Assembly (NCBI GenBank): GCA_963920575.1
Contig: OY986965.1
Span: forward strand, 20,688,929 to 20,752,928
DNA: 64,000 nt
Origin: Narthecium ossifragum
Lineage: Eukaryota; Streptophyta; Magnoliopsida; Dioscoreales; Nartheciaceae
Direction of reading: 5' to 3'
Of this stretch, positions 41,870-52,702 are shown one piece after another. Position 1 is the first letter of the stretch. Each line of letters begins with the position of its first letter. The notes under the pieces were generated by a model, which worked only from the letters and a program-made list of their open reading frames with translations, was not told where the DNA came from and ran no database searches. Position numbers and translations under genes: made by a program.

Positions 41870-42770
41870 CTGCTCTTGAAGGGAGGCCCTTGGATTTTGC
41901 TGATAAAGTGAGAACTCAAACTGTTATCTCTGTTTGTGATCTGGCTAAAATGAATTTGGCGAGTTTTCCATCTGACTTAGTATTGCAAGCAGCCGAACGA
42001 CTTCGGGACAAGAAGGTGACAATGCATCTAATCATTAGCTTTCTTGTCCATTTTTAAGGGGGCATAGGTTCAACTGTATGTATTCAGTTTTCTTCAGCTT
42101 CCAGTTAGGAAGATGGCAATGCAAAAGTTGCTGGAGCTGTATGAGGTCTAATGTGTTGCGTATTCTAAGGGGCTTGTCATGCTTAACGAACACTACGAAC
42201 AAATACCATGTAAACATTTTAGTTCTATGCTTCAACAATGACTGCAAAGACTTCAGGTCAGTTCCTTTCTGTGTATGAACTTTTTTGATCGTTAGATGCT
42301 AGATGCTAGATGCTCAATCATTACATGCTATGTCTCAGGCCACAGAACATGGAGCTTGTAAATGATCTGTTCCCTGCTTCTATTTCTGTAGAGGAAAGGA
42401 TTAAGCATTGGATTGCTTTTTTGTCACTTTTCATGGTGCCTTAATTTAAGGCCTTGAATTCAATTTTAGCTCAGAAGCGGAGGTAATGATGGATTTGTGC
42501 TTTGAACGTGAGAAGCAATTATCAATGTTTGATGATGTTGATTATTTCTGTAGAGGAAAGGATTAAGCATTGGATTGCTTTTTTGTCACTTTTCATGGTG
42601 CCTTAATTTAAGGCCTTGAATTCAATTTTAGCTTAGAAGCGGAGGTAATGATGGATTTGTGCTTTGAACGTGAGAAGCAATTATCAATGTTTGACGATGT
42701 TGATTATTTCTAGGTTGCAGATGGAAATGATACAATAGTTGGTTCTTCAAGAAAACGAAAAGGTATTGCC
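41870..42770 (+). pseudogene. PDS5-like sister-chromatid cohesion gene fragment inside the CACTA element
   Basis: PDS5 is a HEAT-repeat cofactor of cohesin. Three exon-like pieces in order match PDS5: about 41870-42015 (ALEGRPLDFADKVRTQTV then QAAERLRDKK, ending at a GT), 42101-42255 (VRKMAMQKLLELYE ... EHYEQIPCK ... NDCKDF) and 42340-42480 (RPQNMELVNDLFP, VEERIKHWIAFLSLF, SILAQKRR). Introns with GT/AG borders separate them, so genomic DNA, not mRNA, was captured. The second piece holds stops and small frameshifts; the third has a TAA. A 162-bp tandem duplication (42381-42704) repeats part of the third exon. Only an internal part of PDS5 is present, so no function is expected. Confidence 0.8.
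42381..42704 (+). repeat. 162-bp tandem duplication within the PDS5 fragment
   Basis: Two nearly identical units, each starting TATTTCTGTAGAGGAAAGG (42381 and 42543), with only a few differences over 162 bases. The near identity makes this younger than the capture. Confidence 0.9.
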
Positions 42771-43803
42771 AGATTCCACTCTAGTTGGTTGGATATATAA
42801 CACGCTTGCATATCAAAGCACAATATCTTCTAGGTCTCCTACCTACTTTTAAGCACTTAAAATGATATCTTTGGACTTTACTGCTCTCATACAAAACTAT
42901 TCTTCTACCTGGATTCCCTAATGGAGTTTAGCCTGTATATGTTATGAATCAAATCAGTGTTTAATGCCTTCCTAGTTGCCAATGGTACGAGAAAGTTGTC
43001 CTGGTCCAATTAAGCTACTATTGTGCTTCATGGACTGGTGTGCTTTTACTATTCTTCACGTACTTTGTTCAAACTTTTGGGCACCTTTGCGTTATGGATT
43101 TGTTATCATGGTCACTTTTCTTTTCTTTAGTTTTTGTTTTCTTGTAGGAATTTGATTAATCACATGATGGACGCTAAGTCCAGTTCGGCAGTCAATCGTG
43201 ATGCTCTCAATACTACACAAAATTTATACATGCTCTCAATCGTTATGCTTTCAACAACTTTTCACCAATGATGTAAAATTTTTTGATAGTTTTGTCCATC
43301 AGCAACATTGATTCATCTCGCTTTTACACATTACTCATATGAATTTGGATAATCTAGGCGTGAAGTATTTGTAGTGAAGGTAGATTTTTTAAGCCCTAGA
43401 GTTTTTCGCATGTGTTATTTTGGCAAGAAAATGTTAAGTGCTACGCATTAGACTTCAATGGAAGGACACCTTCTTTTTCATCACAAGTCACTCAAAAATC
43501 CTTAGGATCATAATTGGTTTCTTGCTTCTTTGGATATCCGGACACGGTAATGTCTCCCTCAATAAATTGCTTTGCTAAAGATTGCTTTCAGATTGTTGCA
43601 GCTAAGCAAGAGAAATCACTCCAAATCCTTAGGATATATGTTGAGAATAAGATGTTTAGTTCTAAATGTTGGTTTGCAGTAATGCTTGTATATTAGCCAC
43701 TGCATAAAGTAAATATCATTTTGAATTCTGTTTGTTTTTCTTGAATTCAGGAGAGAGGACACTAAGTTGGTTGATGACTAAGATTGATCTTATGGATAAT
43801 GGT
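42771..43803. other. Non-coding, probably rest of the captured segment
   Basis: No further PDS5 exon was recognised. The sequence looks like intron or flank of the captured gene up to the Gypsy LTR. Confidence 0.4.
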
Positions 43804-46800
43804 TGATACAACTTGAAAAGTGTAGTAGTCTTAACAAGTCTAATCAAAATTACAAATTTATAATCAAACTACTAACTAACTACTTTAAGGGTAGATAGCA
43901 GTGAGTCCGAGTCGAATCTACAGGAAATGCGTAGAAAAATAATTAAACTACTAAACTCAATCTAAGTTTTCCTACCGATAAGTTGATAAAAGATTTAGGA
44001 TTGAAATTAAACTAAGTTTATACTAAATGATTAATAAATACGAGAAAAGATACCATGGAGTTCTTAATCAGTAACTAAGGTTCTACCAAGTCTTCCTAAG
44101 ATCAGGGCATGCAAACACGATGAATGGCTTTCTAATAGTTGATAAGTGAATGGCCAGTTCTCCTTATCACTCAACAAGTTCTGTTTAGGATTCCTTGTTG
44201 GCAAGAACAATTATCTAATTATCAGTGACCGAATGATTAGTTACGTTCACTGCTAATGAACCCTCTTATTAGGATGAATTCATCGCAAGTAATAGTAAGG
44301 ATATAGATTTAGGTGTGAGATCAAGATGGATTTACCATCTTGATGGCCAAATCTACAAAAGTAGGATGCATGAAGGATTAGGGATGGAACGTAGTGGGAC
44401 TAGCACTATACAACCCCTAATCAAGAAGAAGATTTCATCCGAGATACCATGGGACTAGCATGGTCCTCTTATTTGGATGAATCCAATCCAAGCCCTAGCA
44501 TACACAAGCTCCGGAATCAAGTGCAAACAAGAACAATCCAAACATCCAGCAATAAATCGACACCAAGGTATAAAAGAAAATAGAAATCAATCCATATAAG
44601 CCAAACAAAGAGTTATACAAACCCTAGATCTAAGAAATCCCTAATAGAAATCTTAGTTACATCATAAGAATCCCATGGTAAAAAGTTAGCTACTCATCTT
44701 TAGGGTTTGATCCATAGATGAAGGTTGATGAAGCTCTTCCACCATGGATCTTCTCCAAAAGAATCTCTAAAGAAAAGTATAAAAAGAGGAGAAAGAAACT
44801 AATGAAGAGTTCTCCCTCTCCAAGAGAGAAGAAAAACCCTGAAAAACCCTAAAAGATGCCTATTTATAGCCCAGGTATCCACCTTAACTCGGATTAGATC
44901 TGAACCGTTGATTTTGCTTAATAAATATCAAGGGAATGGTCATTTCCGAGTCCGATCGATCCGTCTCTGGGTGTCGGATCGATCCGGTGCATAAAAATCT
45001 TCAACTTTTGGCTTTTCCCGAGTCCGATCGATCGGACTATAGGTGTCGGATCGATCGGACCTAGTAGGAGGGATAACTGGATCGATCAGAAGGTCAATAG
45101 CTGAAAAATACACGTTCTGTGAGGTCTCTGCATAGTCCGATCGATCGGACTCTGGGGGTCGGATCGATCGGACCCTTCAGCGTATTTACTGCTTGCCATC
45201 CAGATTGCGCCATCAGTACTAAAATTGCCGTAACTTCCTCTAGAAAACTCGGAATCACGAACCGTAAAATTCTACAGAAACTAGACTTTAAGAGCTTTCC
45301 AACCATATATGGCTCATCATCTGGTTCTTCCCGAGCAGGTACAGGTTAATCTTCAAAGCCAATCCATCTTCATTCCTTTGCTCCTATCATGTCTTTATTT
45401 GTTCGTTTTAGCACCAAACATGATCTAATCGTCATTGAAGGCTCTTATACCTGAAATACATCATAGACTATTAAAATAGCATTGCTCGGAGACTAACGAG
45501 ACCTAGTTAAAAGGGTGATTTGTGCACTTTTCACGTCTTATCACACCCCCCAACTTGATCTTTGCTAGTCCTCGAGCAAAGCAAATAAAATTAAAACTAA
45601 AGCAGTAAATCTAACTGGCCACTTTCGTAGATCTCACGATTACACTTAGCATGTGTAACAAGCCTTTAAACCCCTGGGTGGCCCCAGTGGAGGAGTTATA
45701 GTCTCCTGAGGGTTTCCAGTGATGATACCCACAAACATCTATACATCCCCTTTAACATGTCATCAGAACTCCATTATAATACTCATTAATTCCAATGCAT
45801 CAACCAGAAATAATATCCATGAATATATTCTTTAATTCATATTCACATAAAAGTAGAGCAAATCAAAACATGTCATAGCACAGTTCCAATACTTCAACAT
45901 ATTTAATCATGATTCAGAAACAACTTTGACTCTCTAGTGTGTGAATAATGTTGCACATGCATCGGAATATCCATTATATCCAAACATTCAACCATTCAAG
46001 ATTACAATCCTAAGTAAGCACATATTTTCCACTATCACATAACAATAATTGTTTCTTTTCTTTTTCTTTTCTTTTTCTTTTTTCCTTTTGTTTTTTTCAC
46101 AAGGAAAATCACCCGTTTTACGCGAGTAACATGCTGATCAGGCACATTACCCGGTTACTAAGATGAAATCCTGTTTTTTTTTACTTTTCTTTTCATTCAT
46201 AAGGACTTTCAACCGTTTTACGCGAACACCATGCTGATCAGGCACCCTGCCCGGTTACTAAGTTGAAAGCCTTGCACTTGCCAACACATATACAGAAAAT
46301 TGCATGTGTTCATGTATCTTCTGTGACATGACAGAGAATTGTAGATTTATGCTAGTCTCATGCTCAGAATCTAACTTCAACTCCTACACATGTGAAAGTG
46401 CTCAAGTGCAATAAGATATGTCAAGTTATCCCTAAATCATGGTAAAAGTGTTAAAGTATAGAACTTATGTCATGCATAGCTAAATTTACAAAATCTTATA
46501 TGATATATAAATTTCTGAATAATTCATAAGACAAATTTCTAAATCAAGCATCTTTATCAATAAGTCTCATAATTTCATTCTTCTGACATAATCCAGGGGA
46601 TGTACAATAGTTGGTTATCATAAAATAAATAAATAAACATGAATTCCTAGAATTCTACCCCCCAACTTAAATGTAATTATCCCCAATTACACTAAGTCAT
46701 AAAAATAAATCAAAGAATATAGGGTAGAGATAACCTGTAGAGGCTTCGTAAGAAAAGGTAACCTTGGTGAGAAAAATAAGAACATATTTCCGGAGCAAGG

Positions 46801-47560
46801 TTAGTCGTGAAAACCAAGTAATGTCGTGATGTCAACAAGCTGGTTGTTGATGTGCATGCCATAGCATATATGCCCTGTAAAATCAGAGAAGGAATACCCC
46901 ATGATCGCATTGATGGAAATAAAGAATAAGCATTAAAAATGGAGAAAAATTGGGCAGCACTTCCTCTATTTATTCAATAAGCACACATGGCGTACAAACA
47001 TTCATCACACACAGACAGAAAAAAAGTAAACTAGCCGAAGGTTCCACCTGCATCACACAATACAAAATTCTGCCACTCCCACAAATACAGATTAGCACAT
47101 TCAGCGTCCTGCACACCCGGGTACACCCTCCCATATCCAAAAGGCAATATATATAATGTCAAGCCAATACAAAAGAGACAACGGAAGAAGGACGACTGGA
47201 TAGATACGGATCGATCCGTCTAGAAGCAGGATGATCGATCCGACACGAAGTGAGGGAAGAACTCAACAGTAGGAAACAGGGGAAGGGAAAAAGACTCAAC
47301 AAACCCAGTGGGATAGAAGGAAGGAAGACGATTTGGAAAACACGAACACAAGGATGAGAAGAGAAGGGAAACATAGAAGAGGGTGTGGTGGACGCCGGCC
47401 ATGGTTGCTGGCGTCATTGGTCGGAACTCATGGCGAAAGCCATGGGTGCCGCCGGTGGCTAAGAAACAGAGGAAGCACGGATAGTAGAGGAGGAAGGAAC
47501 ACGGAGGAGAGGATCGGTGATGTCGGAGGACACCGGCGTCGGAGGAGGCGTTGTCGATGG
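43804..47560 (-). mobile_element. Truncated Ty3/Gypsy element in minus orientation: one LTR and 3' internal region
   Basis: The LTR is 43804-45543: on the minus strand it starts TGATAAGACGTG and ends GTTGTATCA. It is followed (reading the plus strand rightward) by a minus-strand polypurine tract TTGGGGGGTG and the non-coding 3' internal region typical of Tat/Athila-like elements (GAGGACTAGCAAAGATCAAG). No gag-pol is left, and the right boundary near 47.56 kb is uncertain. GGATCGATCC/CCGATCGATCGG palindromes lie at 44955-45175 within the LTR and two more near 47210-47240. Confidence 0.65.
46110..46270 (+). repeat. Duplicated block in the Gypsy 3' internal region
   Basis: CCGTTTTACGCGA...CATGCTGATCAGGCAC...CCCGGTTACTAAG occurs twice (about 46113 and 46210), about 98 bases apart, separated by T-rich runs. 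Confidence 0.8.
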
Positions 47561-47671
47561 TGGGATAGGCTGGAATACCTATGGAATCATTACGGTAAGA
47601 TCATTAGCAATGATATAGATCCGCTACAACAATAGCACTTTAGCAACGGTACGATAAACGTTGCCAAAATC

Positions 47672-50082
47672 TGTCGCGCCCCGACCCGCGAAAGCCCAAC
47701 CGGGCCGGGCGACGCGAACCAGAACCTAACCAACGCGGAAAAAGAACGACGAGGGTTCCCTCTAACCTATTGGTCTCCCTAGCAATTCACCAAAACACCC
47801 TCAATAAGACAATAATAATTTGCATAACCTCGAACCACAGATTTAAAACTTAAAGTGTTAATATACATATCCTCGGAGAGGGGAAAATTCGAATACAACA
47901 TACTCCCGTAGGAGACTATCTAACATAAGGGTAAAATCGATAAATATCGCCACCTCTCAAAAGCCACCAGGCGCCGCCGCACCGCCAACCAACTGCCCGG
48001 TAGGGGCCACAGAGGAAGAACTGACGCCTGCACCTGCAAAACGCAGCCCGGGTAGGTGTGAGCACTAAGCTCAGTAGGGATCTACACTACGACACACAGA
48101 AGGAAGAGGGAAACGCAACAGTGTCGCCCTCAAGTAAGACCTGGGTGTATACAGGGGTCCCATAACCCCACCGCGTGTCCTTGAGGCCCCGATCATGGTC
48201 TTCCAGCCGGGCTGGTCACATGTCGGGTCACACTCAGTAGCAGGAAACGGCATTGCTAACTCTCAACAGGACACTGAACACTGTTTGGTGGGAAGAGACA
48301 CCACTGAGTAGGCAAAACCTCTACTCAAGAGTTTTAAGAAAAGCCGGACACCGGCTACACCTCAGATCCGACTCGAGGCCGACACGACCTCTACAATCAT
48401 CAAGCCACAAGTGTACCAGTCATCTAAGCCTATCATCGAATCGGCTGGACATCACAATTCAAACCGGGTCCAAACAACCCAACCCCGGTCCTAGGGCTAA
48501 GTCCGAGCTTCCAGCCTCGGGACGGCGACCCAAAGATCACCCACGCCCTAACCAATGCAACTAATGCACAAATCAACAATGCATGCTATGACATACACAG
48601 ATAAGAGGCAGAGCATGCAACAGTATGTCAAGCATCATATAAGTCTACTGGATCGCTGCAGCGGTACCACCGACCGCTGCTAGCCGATCCGCAGCGGGTC
48701 CCGGCATTACGACGGTACCACGACCGTCGACCGCAGACTCCTGCAACGGGAAGCAACCCCGAAAACCGATGATGAACAAAACACAATATAATATTATATT
48801 CCGAAATATAATATTATATTCAAAAACACCCTAAGCCTCTACTTAGGGGCTAATTGATCCCGTCGATCCAGCGTCCAAACGACGTCGGATTCAAGATCCA
48901 ACTTAGCCACCAGTAGGTGTATAAACCAGGATTATCAAATCCAAAAATTATAATCATCCAACGGTTGGATTAACGGGAAAACGCTAATCAAAATCGTTAA
49001 TCAAACTAACTTACCCATTAATTGCTGCAACGCAGCCCTTCAGCAAACAATTCATAAGAAATCGTACATACATCAGAAAAATATGAACCAAGATGGAATA
49101 GAAAGCTAACGAATAGCTCTACAGCTCTTATGTTTATGAAAAGCCAAGATCATGTACTCGCCGGCCGGAAAACTCGCCGCAAGCCGGCTGTTTCTCAAGA
49201 ACAGCAGAAAACCAGAAATCCGAGACTAATCATACATAAAACCTACTCAAATCTCAACTGATTAACATGAAACTTAAATAAGTAATTCCAATAGGCATAA
49301 GGGATCCAAAAAAACAAGGATCAACAAGATCCAACGGCTAGATCTCAAGAACACCCGAAATAAACATCAGTAGGTATAACCCTACCTAGCTGCGCATTCC
49401 TCGGCTGATTCTCCGTGATTTGATCACCAACAAGCCTCCAAACCACTTCAGGGATCTTCCTCTCGTTGTCATGAATCCAACGAGCCAAAGAACACCCAAT
49501 TTGATGGTCGGAGGAGGGAGAACGGAAGAGGGAAAGGTGGCTGCTGGAAAAACAGGGGAAGAGCAGAGCTTCGGGGGTGAAGAGAAGAGAAGAAGGAGAA
49601 GAAAGGAGGAGGAGGAAGAGGGGAAGAAAAGGAGGGAAAAGGGGGGAGGGGACAGCCGGGAAAGAGGGGAAAAAGTGAAAGAAGGGGAGGGGAAGTCTTC
49701 CCCCTCTGACAGGAGAGAGCGACGGCCAACGGCGGCCGTCCTCGCGAAGCAGAAAACCAACCGACTTATAAATGATCGATCCTTCTTCAACGAAGGATCG
49801 ATCCTTCAAGACGATTCACAAGGCTTTCTGGCACGAAGAGGATAGATCCCTTAGCCAGAGAGGATCGATCCTTTGTGTGTTGAAAGCTAAACTTGGGCAA
49901 GAACTCAAGCCTAAGTCCGGATCTTTCGATCCCGGGTCCACCTAGCCATTCTAAACAAACACTAACACATACAAGGCCAGTGTGTGCACACGCGGGTGTG
50001 AAACAAACCAACAAGGCGTAATTTACCAAATTGCCCTTGCGGTCTACAACGAGCCACAGGGGTAGAGGGGCAGGTCCTCACA
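47672..50082 (+). mobile_element. Solo LTR (GATCGATC family), 2.41 kb
   Basis: Starts TGTCGCGCCCCGACCCGCG and ends GGTCCTCACA with a perfect 5-bp duplication AAATC (47667-47671 and 50083-50087). It is the best full-length relative of 33413-35703. No coding sequence; purine-rich stretch 49550-49700 creates long spurious frames on both strands. GGATCGATCC palindromes are at about 49783-49875. It sits in the right arm of the CACTA element. Confidence 0.9.
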
Positions 50083-50087
50083 AAATC

Positions 50088-50468
50088 TCTCTGCCTACAT
50101 ATTCCAATAGCTGCAGCTAACCATTTAACCGTGGCGAGATCCATTTTTCGCAACCGGACGTAACTGTTGTCGTCGTACGCTAAGTGTTGCCAATAAGGAC
50201 ATCCGCAACGGTTTTTTGTAGCTGCTAAAACACTTAATGACAGCGGTTGTATTCCGCAGCATAATGTCTTTTTTTTGCTGCAGTATACATTATCCGCAAC
50301 ACTTAACTAAACTGTTGCCTTAAGTTGCCTAACTGCTGCCATAGAACTTTAGGCAGCAGGGGCAACGGCGACGCTGTATTGAACCGCTGTCTTATAGCTT
50401 TAGCAGCGGTTTAAGTACTTTCAGCAGCAGTTTTGACCCGCTGCAAAAGGGGGTGTATTTTTGTAGTG
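50088..50468. repeat. Subterminal GCAGCGGTT repeats, right arm of the CACTA element
   Basis: Words such as GCAACGGTTTTT, GCAGCGGTT and TAACCGTGGCG recur in both orientations up to the terminus ATTTTTGTAGTG. They mirror the left arm. Confidence 0.8.
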
Positions 50469-50471
50469 ACT

Positions 50472-51880
50472 TCTCGACATAAACCCCTGCAGCTCTTTGA
50501 AGACGACCGGATTGAAGTTGTGCTGGACGACGTGTCTGCTCTTCTCAAAAGAGGCTATGTTCTCACTGTGTTGCAACTCAAACAAAAAGCGGATGATGGC
50601 CCATGGAGTGTCAAAATTGCAGTTCGATGCACCAAGATGCTTCTTCAACTTAGCATGCGCACTCTCGACCCTATTTGTGATATAATTTCCAAAGTGCATG
50701 TGGTTGTCCATCCAAACACTCAAAAACTATTCTTTGTAATTGCCCAACCATGTCTCTCGAACATATTTAATAGGATCCTTGTATCTGTGAAAGGCAGACG
50801 ATAATATGTCCAAGTGTGTACTGTACTTCTCTTCGGTCGATGCATACACTACATATTTCCATAATGTCATGAATAAGCTTGCCTTCTCTATTATTTTGAA
50901 CTTCTTATGACAATTGAGTTTGACATTCTTTTGGATGTGCCACCAACATAACATATGCTTTGATTCCGAGAATACCATCTTTCTAGCATTCATCAGAGCC
51001 AAATCTCTGTTTGTCACAACAACATGTGGTATTGGGCGTCCTTCCAACAATGACCTTAGCTTTTCCAAACCCATATGTAATTTCCTTCCTTCTCGAACTC
51101 TATGTATGCAAAGACAACTCCAAATGTCATATTTGTCGACGTCACCCCAACAATCTCTGGTAAAGAAAGCGGGTACCTATTGGTATTGTAGATGCAATCC
51201 ATGATGAACACCTTTAGAAATGCATGGAATAGCTCGATAGACGTGTGGTGTGCCCAAAATATGTCCATCACATTGTCTGCGTCTTCATGGATCGTATGAT
51301 ACTCAATATAACCATACTCATTTAGATGCCTCAACAGTTGCTGTATTTGTGATCTTCCACCCTTTTCAACCACCCTATTCCTTTGACGAACATTATATAT
51401 GGTTTTCATAGTGGATACGTTAGTTGAATCTCGCTTCTTTATGGTGGTCAAAATTTGTCATGGCTTCATAAGATTCATTGACATATTGATCACCAATTTG
51501 TTCTGTTCCTCACTCAATCTCCCGGCAAATGAGTGTCCCTCAAGGTGCACCGCTCTGGAGTGATTGTACATTGCACAGACAATCATCACCCTCTAATCAT
51601 CGTTGGTGGCAAGCTTCACACCCATAAGCTTGAAAGGACATCCACAGTTTTTCGTCCCCGTGTTGCCTTTCTTCTTTCGGCATGCAAGAGGCTTTTTTGA
51701 GCTATCATCTTTCTTTACAGTTTTTCGATATTCTTCACTTCGCTCACATGTCAAGGTGAGCTTCGGCTTTCTACCGGTCTCCCCGACCTCTGAATTCTTT
51801 ATTACAATCACTAGGCCGTTCTCCCGTCCAACTTCTTGTGCCTATCGGATAAGTGCTTGGCGACTATAGAACATCTACAA
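50472..51880 (-). pseudogene. N-terminal and catalytic part of Mutator-like transposase (FAR1 domain plus MULE domain)
   Basis: From right to left on the minus strand: a FAR1-type zinc-binding domain (SRQALIR...AQEVGRENGLVIVIK, CERSEEYR, CGCPFKLMGVKL; 51880-51593), with TAG at 51842-51844 where Trp is usual. Next is the MULE transposase core with MDCIYNTNRYPLSLPEIVGVTST (51230-51130, carrying the first Asp). A frameshift near 51065 follows, then VVVTNRDLALMNA (about 51027-50990), where the catalytic Asp of the usual TDRE is Asn, CWWHIQKNVK, and the NYITNRVESAHAKLK region (50680-50610). The frame is then cut by the CACTA insertion and resumes at 39154. Confidence 0.88.
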
Positions 51881-52702
51881 ACAAAGAATATGCATCAGAA
51901 TAATGAATTATAAAGTTAGTAGTCTTCCAACTACATACAATGTTTGGGCAACATACCTCGTTGGTTGTGAATTCATCAGTGAAGTCAAGTGCTAGATCAT
52001 CTCCTACATCGCTGACACCAGTGGAAACATACCCATGAGTGTCTCCCTGCAGTTAGCATGACAAACATGATACATAAGTATCGGTACCTTGATACCATTT
52101 CACTTGAACTACTATATGTATTTAAGTACCAAGGGGTTTAGCTATTGTATCGGTACGTGGCTACCGATACAATGCTTTTAAATCAATACTAGGATAGGTC
52201 ACATCGGTACCTATATATCGGCATGGATGGTCATAGTATCGGTATCGTGGTACCGATACAACTAGTTATGTTCTCAATTTGATACTACCGAAAATATTGT
52301 GTTAGGGCCGATACTTCCGAAAACATAAAAAACGACTCGCATTCCTTGGTCGCATACATTTTCTTCTGGATTTTCGTCGACTTCTTTACTTCAGCATTCA
52401 ATTCCTATATCCATTTCGTTCTAGCACGCGTTGAGATTATAATGAATGTTGGAAATCGAGTTTGAGAGCTTGTTGGGCGGGGATGAATAATGTAGGGATG
52501 ATGAGAGGTTATAATGAAGAATAAGGAAGTGTTGAAAGGGTGTAAGAGTAGTGATCTTGGATGGAGAATGAGGTTTGGAGAAGAGGTTTAGGGTTTTAGA
52601 GTTTAGGTTTGGGTTGGAGAATGAGATGTAGTGTATGGTGATATGATGTGTTGTATGGTTTTGTGATGAGATATAAGGTAATGGATTTAGGAGGGTTTAA
52701 GG
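51881..52702. other. Mutator element end and spacer
   Basis: 51881-52074 is probably intron or upstream part of the transposase gene. 52075-52330 is the hairpin array described separately. 52331-52702 shows nothing recognisable. Confidence 0.45.
52075..52330. repeat. Subterminal hairpin array, right side of the large Mutator-like element
   Basis: Palindromes ATCGGTACGTGGCTACCGAT, ATCGGTACCTATATATCGG and ATCGGTATCGTGGTACCGAT, plus single arms (TATCGGTACC, GATACTACCGAAAA). They share the stem of the left array 37430-37765. Confidence 0.7.

Larger units (their letters stand above)
39158..50468. mobile_element. CACTA (En/Spm) DNA transposon, 11.3 kb, carrying nested and captured sequence
   Basis: It starts CACTACAAAAAATG and ends ATTTTTGTAGTG, the hallmark CACTA termini, with a 3-bp duplication ACT on both sides (39155-39157 and 50469-50471). 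Subterminal zones (39180-39790, and 50090-50440 after the nested LTR) are packed with GCAGCGGTTAT / ATAACCGCTGC words in both orientations. I see no TnpA or TnpD transposase. The inside holds a second CACTA-like end, a PDS5 gene fragment, a Gypsy fragment and a solo LTR. The insertion breaks the Mutator transposase gene just before its SWIM domain. Confidence 0.9.
37430..52330 (-). mobile_element. Large Mutator-like element encoding a FAR1-MULE-SWIM-OTU protein, disrupted by a CACTA element
   Basis: Minus-strand transposase remains lie at 50472-51880 and 37980-39154, in the order expected of one gene once the CACTA element (39158-50468) is removed. Hairpin arrays with ATCGGTA/TACCGAT stems flank the gene on both sides (37430-37765 and 52075-52330) and are the best evidence for the element limits. 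I could not find exact TIR termini or a 9-bp duplication, so the ends are approximate. Confidence 0.65.

Noticed and set aside
43369..43379. TATTTGTAGTG as the right end of the second CACTA element
   Set aside because: The following AAG does not match the ATT before the left end at 39792, and no subterminal repeats accompany it.
49345..49845. Several 130-154 residue frames on both strands
   Set aside because: Low-complexity purine/pyrimidine-biased part of a solo LTR; frames stay open by composition only.
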